This document shows positions 7,401 through 11,428 of a stretch of DNA of 11,428 nucleotides, piece by piece. A program made the translations under genes and the position numbers. How positions within the stretch are numbered: the stretch's first letter is position 1; each line of letters opens with the position of its first letter. Under the pieces are notes generated by a model. It was not told where the DNA came from and ran no database searches. It saw only the letters and a program-made list of their open reading frames with translations. Source of the stretch: Brevundimonas sp. GTDB lineage: Bacteria; Pseudomonadota; Alphaproteobacteria; Caulobacterales; Caulobacteraceae. The stretch lies in NCBI GenBank assembly GCA_022712235.1, contig JALAGW010000029.1, forward strand, positions 1 through 11,428, written 5' to 3'.

Positions 7401-7548
7401 CGGCGTACAACCGTTCGGCGGCGAAGGCCTGTCCGGCACCGGCCCGAAAGCCGGCGGCCCCAACAGCCTGATCCGCTACGCCGCCGAGAAGGCCATCAGC
7501 GTCAACATCGCAGCTCAGGGCGGCGACCCGGCGCTGCTGAACCTCTGA
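4429..7548 (+). CDS. putA: Bifunctional proline dehydrogenase / L-glutamate gamma-semialdehyde dehydrogenase PutA
   Basis: A 1039-residue enzyme that oxidises proline to glutamate in two steps, with FAD passing electrons to the quinone pool and NAD+ used in the second step. It binds peripherally to the inner membrane. The proline dehydrogenase half (about 180-490) shows TIDAEEADRL, MVRLVKGAYW (343-352) and YLVRRLLENGANSSF, with the substrate-binding arginine pair at R465-R466. The aldehyde dehydrogenase half (about 540-1020) shows SPWNFPLAIF (N695), AETGGLN (E796), GSAGQRCSALR (catalytic C830) and QPFGGEGLSGTGPKAGGP. It lacks the N-terminal ribbon-helix-helix DNA-binding domain of the ~1320-residue E. 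coli protein, so it cannot repress itself; the divergent Lrp-type gene fits that role. The start is ATGATG: the second ATG, 4432, has better spacing (7 nt) to AGGG, so the first residue is uncertain. The stop TGA occupies 7546-7548. Confidence 0.97.
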   Translation: MMTPTDLKHWDDLDRNKFRDEGAVVAELLANPGLTTAERADVLRDAIALVDQARASQKKQGVVESFLQEFSLGTREGLALMCLAEALLRTPDADTRDRLIAEKIGSADWASHMGQSDSLFVNASTWGLMLTGKLVDVDDEAKTDLSGFLKRIAGRLGEPVIRQAVATAVKIMGEQFVVGRTIEAALKRSDREGWLCSFDMLGEGARPVADAERYEKIYADAIEAVGKTAKGQGPEAGHGVSVKLSALSPRYQAVQEDRVWEELYPRILRLALIAAKYDINYTIDAEEADRLALSLKLLERLAREPELGDWKGLGLAVQAYQKRTTETVQKLAELAKSSGRRLMVRLVKGAYWDTEIKLAQVNGRTDYPVFTTKPATDLNYLVCAKALIEASPYIYAQFATHNAHTLAAVRRMARDRNVTIEHQRLHGMGEALYDAAHEAWTDETVIVRAYAPVGGHEELLPYLVRRLLENGANSSFVHALLDERVPAAAVAADPITAVEAQPDRHPRIPVPMNIYGDRQNSLGRDYSQAADRERHAKALERVDSEKLTSGPIIGGKLKAGVNPQDVTNPFDRSQVLGHVSEASVEDVDAAVTAAGNAQVAWDRVGGAGRAPILRAMADALEADMDRLVALLSREAGKTLNDGVAEVREAADFCRYYALLAERDFGGRQTLKGPTGETNELVLHGRGVFAAISPWNFPLAIFAGQIAAALAAGNAVVAKPAEQTPLIAAEAVRLFYKAGLNPDLLALVPGRGEVVGAALTNHPGVDGVAFTGGTDTASAINRGLAARPGAIIPFIAETGGLNAMFVDTTALKEQVIDDVILSAFGSAGQRCSALRVLYAPKEAADALIEGLKGALATQVIGDPTDPRTDIGPVIDAESRANLEAHVARLSKDAKIVARAELAAGSDKGDLFAPTIAEIPTPDFLEREVFGPILHVYRYDSKDLKSVAAKLAARGYGLTLGVHSRIEAFADEVVRLVPAGNVYVNRSIIGAVVGVQPFGGEGLSGTGPKAGGPNSLIRYAAEKAISVNIAAQGGDPALLNL

Positions 7549-7561
7549 TTGTCGGGAAGGA

Positions 7562-7593
7562 GGCGAAGCGGGGCGGGCTCGTCGCGCTTCGCC
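7562..7593 (+). terminator. GC-rich hairpin after putA, possible terminator
   Basis: GGCGAAGCG (7562-7570) pairs perfectly with CGCTTCGCC (7585-7593) across a 14-nt loop, beginning 13 bases past the putA stop. No T-run follows (CCAAATCGG), so it is not a canonical intrinsic terminator. Its position between putA and an apparently unrelated gene makes a termination or 3'-protection role plausible. Confidence 0.45.
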
Positions 7594-7629
7594 CCAAATC
7601 GGTCTAAGACCTGCTCTTAAGGAGCCTGG

Positions 7630-8871
7630 ATGATCGACCTGTTTCGCAGCGAAAATGTCGTTGTCCGCGCCGTGCCTGTGGAGGACGTCAGCCGCTGGGT
7701 CGTGACGTTCGACAACTACGGCATCGGTCACGGCTTTGACCGTCCTGCATTTGGCGAGAGCTTCCTGCGTCACGCCGGGGTCTCTGCGGTTCATGTGATG
7801 GGCAGTCGCGAGGAGTGGTATCAGTATCGGGAGATGGCCGAGGTCATGGCCGCGGTGCGCCGCATCACAGCTGGCGCTGAGCGAGTGATGACCTATGGGT
7901 CGAGCATGGGCGGCTATGCAGCAATCAGGTTCGCCGATGCCGCCGGCGCCCACGCCGCTCTGGCGATATCACCCCAGTACTCCATTGATCCCGCCAAGGT
8001 TCCCTTCGAGACGCGTTGGCGTCAGGAGGCTCACGGCATCCGGTGGTTGCCGGAAATCGACGGTCCCATAAAATGCGGCTGTACGCCGATTATCGTCTTC
8101 GATCCCACCGGCGACGATCGCCGTCACGTTGAGATGATCGCGGCGGAAACGGCGATCGAGCGTATCGACCTTCCCCATAGCGGGCATCCCTCCGCGACCT
8201 ATCTTTCTGAGCTGGAGTTGCTTGGGCCTCTGGTCCTGCAGACCCTGTCAGGCGCCCTGAACGTTGCGGGCTTTCGTGCTGATGCGCGGCGACGAAAACC
8301 GCAGTGCCCAGCCTATCTGTCTCGTTTGGCGGAGCTGCAGCCCCCGCGTCGCGCCGATCTGGCCCTGGCTCTAGCCCGTCGAGCTAACAATCTTGCGCCG
8401 GCCAACCCGATCGCGCTGGCGGCCGTGGCCTCGCTCCTTGGCCGACTGGGAGAACATGAGCAGGCACTTGCCTATCATGATGTACTGTCGAACGTCACCG
8501 AACGTGCGCCGAACTATCTGGTCCTGCGCGCTCAAGCCCTTGTCGATGCAGGCCGGCCGGATGAGGCGCGCGTGCTGGCCAGGGAGATCGTGGCGACCAG
8601 TCCAGACACTGCAAATCTCTGGGCTTGGCTGGGCCATATAGAATGGCAGTGCGGCGCGCATGGAGCTGCAATAAAGGCGCTGGAGCACGCCGTAGGCCTG
8701 TTTCCGTCGCACGCTGACTATCAGCTGCAGCTTGACCACTATCGGGCAAGCCTCCCTTTAGACACGGAGGCTTTGCCAAAAGGGGGCCTGGCGCGCGTGG
8801 TCAGGACGGCGAAACTTTGGCTGCGCAGGGGCGCAGCGGCTAGTCAGGCTGACGTCGATAGCCCTGGGTAA
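7630..8871 (+). CDS. Alpha/beta-hydrolase domain with C-terminal TPR repeats, function unknown
   Basis: A 413-residue protein with two parts. Residues ~1-215 look like an alpha/beta-hydrolase: a beta-strand VVTFDNYG, then VHVMGSREEWYQY, then the nucleophile elbow YGSSMGGYAA with S92 in G-x-S-x-G. A strand follows, ending IIVFDPTGDD (D158, D162 or D163 as possible acid), then LPHSGHPS (H183 or H186 as base). Residues ~242-372 are alanine/leucine-rich helical pairs of TPR type, three to four units. No signal peptide is visible. Similar hydrolases occur in alphaproteobacteria, as I recall, without a known substrate; deacylation of a glycan or a glycoprotein is speculation. The ribosome-binding site AAGGAG (7619-7624), 5 nt before the ATG, is strong. 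Lower GC than putA and its solitary position suggest it was acquired. It converges on the methyltransferase gene 85 bases downstream. Confidence 0.75.
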   Translation: MIDLFRSENVVVRAVPVEDVSRWVVTFDNYGIGHGFDRPAFGESFLRHAGVSAVHVMGSREEWYQYREMAEVMAAVRRITAGAERVMTYGSSMGGYAAIRFADAAGAHAALAISPQYSIDPAKVPFETRWRQEAHGIRWLPEIDGPIKCGCTPIIVFDPTGDDRRHVEMIAAETAIERIDLPHSGHPSATYLSELELLGPLVLQTLSGALNVAGFRADARRRKPQCPAYLSRLAELQPPRRADLALALARRANNLAPANPIALAAVASLLGRLGEHEQALAYHDVLSNVTERAPNYLVLRAQALVDAGRPDEARVLAREIVATSPDTANLWAWLGHIEWQCGAHGAAIKALEHAVGLFPSHADYQLQLDHYRASLPLDTEALPKGGLARVVRTAKLWLRRGAAASQADVDSPG

Positions 8872-8956
8872 ACGATCACCACCACCTGAAGCGACTGCAC
8901 TCCCGGCATCGAAGGCCTCTTCCCGGAAAACGGGAGAACACCCTGCGTGGAAGCGA

Positions 8957-10090
8957 CTAGACTCCCCGCTGCACGATGATCCCGAACGAGGTTGTGGAGA
9001 AGCCCGAGAGCGCCATCTGAAGGTGCGGCTGCTCCCGGTAGGGCGGAAGATCGATGAAACGGTCAACCTCTCCGTCGCCCGGATTGAAGTCGAACGGCGC
9101 TACGGTATGCCCCTGTTCAGTAAGGCGGGCGGCCAGCCTTTCAAAATCTCTGCGTCGGAACAGCACCGTGCCGAGATTGTCGACAGTCTCTTCATTTGAG
9201 CTGGTGTTGTACTCGGTCGTGTGGATTGCCCAGCCGCCCGGTTTCAGGCACTGGATCGACCGCTCGATGAAGGCGAGGCCATGCTCGATGGAGCCAAGGT
9301 GCTCCAGCGCGCAGGCTGACCAGCAGAAGTCGAAATCAACGAATTCAGCCGGCACGTCGTTCATGTCGCAAGCCTGGAACGACACGTTTTCGGTGAAAAG
9401 GTCGTCGGGGCAGACGGCAGGCTTTCGCAGAGCCTCCTTGCCGACAGCATGTTGGTTGGTCAGGGTCCAGCCCATCGCCTCCGCCATTTCAACATCCATG
9501 TCGGTCGCGAGGATGCGGCAGTTTTGGGAGGCGAAGAAGGCGCTTAACGGTTCAGAGCCGACGCCGAAACCGAGGCCTCGGGCGCCCGGCACCACGGCAC
9601 CGCGTTCCCAGAGCGCCTGGCAGATAAAGACGAATTCCCACAGCTTGCGATGATAGCGCAAACCTTCGCAAAGACGCCCGCTCCAGTATGAAAAATAGGG
9701 GGTCTTAAAGCTCTCCTGACGGCACAGTGTGCTGTTGGGAAATGCGAAGCTCCCCGGCTCGCCTTCTATCATGGGCGGCTGACCGTACCATGCCGCTCGA
9801 TCAGGGAGGGCGAGACTGTTGTAAAGCAGCCGTGTTTCTCGGCGATGTTCTTCCATCGCCAAGGTTAGGGCGTTGATTTGGCTAAACGCGGCCTGAAACT
9901 TGTTGGTGACCTGCTCTGCTTGGCGAGTTTTCCTGCGCCAGAACTTCAAGGGGTTTATCAAAACAGTCTCGCCTGGAAATTTCTGAAAGCCCACGAGGCC
10001 TCGTGCCACGCTCGTATCGATTTGCGGCGCCGCGGGAAAGGCTTGACTGCCTTTTTTCAAGCCGACGTTTGTGAGGCGGCGGGTGGCCAT
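8957..10090 (-). CDS. SAM-dependent methyltransferase (class I), start uncertain
   Basis: A class I (Rossmann-fold) methyltransferase of 377 residues from ATG 10090. Motif I is GLGFGVGSE (172-180), followed by ILATDMD with D197 at the end of strand 2. The acidic/aromatic strand 4 is FDFCWSACALEHLG (253-266), and the post-motif is LKPGGWAIHTTEYN (282-295). Residues ~55-165 form a helical N-terminal extension rich in aromatics (YFSYWSGR, LRYHRKLWEF). The substrate is not evident; sugar or surface-polymer methylation would suit the adjacent accessory genes but is a guess. ATG 10090 overlaps the end of the HMG-CoA lyase gene by 34 bases and sits upstream of a hairpin that could end that gene. I therefore think TTG 9961, giving M-I-N-P-L-K-F-W and 334 residues, is at least as likely. 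GC is about 50% in parts (9661-9720), against about 75% in putA. Confidence 0.8.
   Translation of the reverse strand: MATRRLTNVGLKKGSQAFPAAPQIDTSVARGLVGFQKFPGETVLINPLKFWRRKTRQAEQVTNKFQAAFSQINALTLAMEEHRRETRLLYNSLALPDRAAWYGQPPMIEGEPGSFAFPNSTLCRQESFKTPYFSYWSGRLCEGLRYHRKLWEFVFICQALWERGAVVPGARGLGFGVGSEPLSAFFASQNCRILATDMDVEMAEAMGWTLTNQHAVGKEALRKPAVCPDDLFTENVSFQACDMNDVPAEFVDFDFCWSACALEHLGSIEHGLAFIERSIQCLKPGGWAIHTTEYNTSSNEETVDNLGTVLFRRRDFERLAARLTEQGHTVAPFDFNPGDGEVDRFIDLPPYREQPHLQMALSGFSTTSFGIIVQRGV
9992..10005. promoter_or_regulatory. 14-bp perfect palindrome ahead of the alternative methyltransferase start
   Basis: CACGAGGCCTCGTG reads the same on both strands, with no spacer. If the methyltransferase starts at TTG 9961, this lies 31 bases upstream of the start codon, a usual place for an operator. 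If it starts at 10090, the palindrome is merely coding sequence for Ala-Arg-Gly-Leu-Val. Confidence 0.3.
10040..10063 (-). terminator. Hairpin at the stop codon of the HMG-CoA lyase gene
   Basis: On the minus strand GGCTTGA (10063-10057), whose last three bases are the stop codon, pairs with TCAAGCC (10046-10040) over a 10-nt A-rich loop and is followed by TTTCCC. A competing 6-bp hairpin, AAAGGC with GCCTTT, uses part of the same sequence. On the plus strand that one is followed by three further Ts. The element resembles a short intrinsic terminator and may work in both directions. It lies inside the 5' end of the longer methyltransferase reading frame. Confidence 0.45.
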
Positions 10091-10992
10091 TCACCTGCCC
10101 GGCTGAGCGCGCTGAGGCGGGGCTTGTCGATCTGGTCGCCGATCCAGTGGGCGGTTTCGATCATCTGGTCGAGGTCGTAGCCGGTCGAGAAGCCAGCGCG
10201 TTCCAGCATGTAGACCAGGTCTTCACTGGCGATGTTGCCGGTCGCCCCGGGGGCGAAGGGGCAGCCGCCGATGCCGCCGACGGAGGCGTCCAGGATGTCC
10301 ACTCCGGCTTCGACGCCGGCATAGGCGTTGGCCAGGCCGGTGTTGCGGGTGTCGTGGAAATGCAGGCGCAGGGTCGCGTCGGGCGCGGCCTTGCGGGCGG
10401 CTTCGACTTTTTTCGTCACGCTCCACGGATCGCCCACGCCGATGGTGTCGGCCAGGGCGATCTCCTCGACGCCCAGGGCGGCGATGCGGATGACCAGTTC
10501 GCTGACCTGCTCGACCGAGACCTCGCCGTCGAAGGGGCAGCCCCAGACGCAGGACAGGGTGGCGGTCAGCTTGGGGGCCGCGCCGGGCGCGCCTTCTGCG
10601 TTGCGACGACCCGCTATGATGTCGGCCAGCATCTGCACCTGCTGGTCGACGTTCAGGCCCTGGTTCTTCAGGCCGAAACCGTCGGTGGCGGACATGGCGA
10701 CATTGACCTCGTCCACCGCCGTGCCGAGCGCGCGGTCATAGCCCTTGCCGTTCAAAACGAGGCCGATGCGGCTGCCGCCCTCGGCGGGGGGCAGGGCGGC
10801 CATGACCTCTTCGGCCCCGGCCATCTGCGGCACGTATTTCGGGTGGACGAAGCTGACGGCCTCGATGCGCCTGGCGCCCGCGGCTTCCAGGCGGCGCACG
10901 AAGTCGGCGCGGACGGCCGGCGTCAGCACGGCCTTTTCGTTCTGCAGGCCGTCGCGCGGGCCGACCTCGACGATCTGGATGAAGCGACCCAT
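10057..10992 (-). CDS. Hydroxymethylglutaryl-CoA lyase-type enzyme
   Basis: A 311-residue TIM-barrel lyase of the HMG-CoA lyase/DRE-TIM family, which cleaves 3-hydroxy-3-methylglutaryl-CoA to acetoacetate and acetyl-CoA, the last step of leucine breakdown. The N-terminal catalytic loop is VEVGPRDGLQNEK (8-20, with R13 and D14). The metal site HFHDTRNTGLANAY contains H211 and H213. The lyase signature DASVGGIGGCPFAPGATGNI carries the active-site cysteine C244. Length and motifs are full and normal. Relatives acting on isohexenylglutaryl-CoA or on carboxylated acyl-CoAs share these motifs, so the exact substrate is open; no other leucine-pathway gene is in the window to decide it. The ATG overlaps the stop of the upstream gene (TGATG), so the two are translated as a coupled pair. 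I would use the symbol mvaB only with better evidence. Confidence 0.92.
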   Translation of the reverse strand: MGRFIQIVEVGPRDGLQNEKAVLTPAVRADFVRRLEAAGARRIEAVSFVHPKYVPQMAGAEEVMAALPPAEGGSRIGLVLNGKGYDRALGTAVDEVNVAMSATDGFGLKNQGLNVDQQVQMLADIIAGRRNAEGAPGAAPKLTATLSCVWGCPFDGEVSVEQVSELVIRIAALGVEEIALADTIGVGDPWSVTKKVEAARKAAPDATLRLHFHDTRNTGLANAYAGVEAGVDILDASVGGIGGCPFAPGATGNIASEDLVYMLERAGFSTGYDLDQMIETAHWIGDQIDKPRLSALSRAGEWPPAASQTSA

Positions 10993-11428
10993 CAGCGTGC
11001 GCTCCGTTCGCCGGCGCCCGCTGGCGCATAGACGGTGAGGCGTACGTCGTCGCCTGAGGAGTAGTTGTGGCCGCTGACCACGCCCACGGCGCGCCCGGCG
11101 GCGCCGAGGTCGGCCAGGGCGCGGCGGAACTCTTCGTCGTCATGGGCCTCGACGATGGCGGGGCGACCCTCGGCCAGGGCGCGGGCGGCGCCGGGGCCGT
11201 CGGTCAGCTGGGTGTCGCGTCCGGTCAGGAAGACGAAGCTGGGCTCATGGAAGGTGGTGATGGCCACCGGTCCCGGATAGCGGCCCTGGGCCGGGCTCAG
11301 CTCGGCCGATTCCAGGGTCTTCACCAGACGCGGGGCGATGGACAGGGGGCGCAGCTGGCGGATGGTCCCGGCCAGACCGGCGTGGGCGATGACGCCGCAC
11401 GCGATGGCGGCCCGCACCCCGGTGATCG
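10992..11428 (-). CDS. C-terminal part of a membrane glycosyltransferase, GT39/ArnT-like (5' end outside the window)
   Basis: The minus-strand frame is open from the right edge to the stop TGA 10994-10992, giving about 144 residues. It begins with a hydrophobic stretch (TGVRAAIACGVIAHAGLAG), which could be the last transmembrane helix. It continues with a soluble region containing RYPGPVAITTFHEPSFVFLTGRDTQLTD-type sequence, then AIVEAHDDEEFRRAL and GHNYSSGDDVRLTVY. An EPSFVFLTG segment after the last helix is what I recall from the C-terminal periplasmic domain of polyprenyl-phosphate-dependent glycosyltransferases (GT39/ArnT-like) in Caulobacterales. Such enzymes add a sugar to lipid or protein on the outer face of the inner membrane. 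The GTG at 11417 is only an internal codon, not the true start. The stop overlaps the lyase start codon by one base. Confidence 0.65.
   Translation of the reverse strand, partial: ITGVRAAIACGVIAHAGLAGTIRQLRPLSIAPRLVKTLESAELSPAQGRYPGPVAITTFHEPSFVFLTGRDTQLTDGPGAARALAEGRPAIVEAHDDEEFRRALADLGAAGRAVGVVSGHNYSSGDDVRLTVYAPAGAGERSAR

Noticed and set aside
4360..7953. Long minus-strand open frames (500 and 695 codons) opposite putA
   Set aside because: They lie antisense to a gene with complete catalytic motifs. Their products are Gly/Asp/Gln/Val-rich without domains, the normal result of high-GC codon bias on the opposite strand.
8920..8936. Hairpin TCCCG-GAAAA-CGGGA between the hydrolase-TPR and methyltransferase genes
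   Set aside because: The stem is only five base pairs plus a wobble, and no T-run follows on either strand, so a terminator call is not justified.
1..11428. CRISPR array, tRNA or rRNA genes, riboswitch
   Set aside because: I saw no regularly spaced repeats, no cloverleaf-like sequence with tRNA box motifs and no conserved aptamer. The intergenic gaps are all under 200 bases.

Overview
The window looks like chromosomal DNA of a high-GC alphaproteobacterium, most likely a Caulobacterales member (Brevundimonas-like). The evidence is the third-position G/C-rich codons in the core genes, a PutA without a DNA-binding domain next to a divergent Lrp/AsnC regulator (a typical alphaproteobacterial arrangement), and an alphaproteobacterial type of intergenic palindromic repeat. 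The genus is an inference.

Layout, left to right. (1) Bases 2-121 are the 3' end of a plus-strand gene, possibly a PstS-like phosphate-binding protein, followed by a strong intrinsic terminator and two facing copies of a mosaic palindromic repeat. (2) A GT4 glycosyltransferase lies on the minus strand (315-1400). (3) A 69-bp remnant of the 3' end of the Lrp-type regulator gene (1474-1542) directly adjoins a two-domain minus-strand gene (1559-3784), which fuses a mannose-1-phosphate guanylyltransferase-like domain to an AGE-type isomerase/epimerase domain. (4) The intact regulator (putR-like, 3853-4314, minus) is divergent from putA (4429-7551, plus), which encodes the bifunctional proline-to-glutamate enzyme. 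(5) A plus-strand alpha/beta-hydrolase-TPR protein of unknown function (7630-8871) converges on a minus-strand SAM-dependent methyltransferase (8957 to 9961 or 10090). (6) A minus-strand hydroxymethylglutaryl-CoA lyase-like gene (10057-10992) is translationally coupled to the 3' end of a membrane glycosyltransferase-like gene (GT39/ArnT type) that runs off the right edge.

PutR/PutA (proline oxidation) and the HMG-CoA lyase (leucine or related acyl-CoA breakdown) are carbon and nitrogen catabolic housekeeping genes. Between them sit three genes with visibly lower GC and less biased codons: the guanylyltransferase-AGE fusion, the hydrolase-TPR gene and the methyltransferase. They look like accessory cell-surface or glycan genes, probably acquired.

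The most informative structure is the duplicated 3' end of the regulator gene on both sides of the guanylyltransferase-AGE gene. There is a 40-bp identical core, and the flanking differences are mostly synonymous. This is the expected footprint of a mobile segment that entered the 3' end of putR and restored its reading frame, or of recombination with DNA from a relative. No integrase or transposase gene is present in the window.
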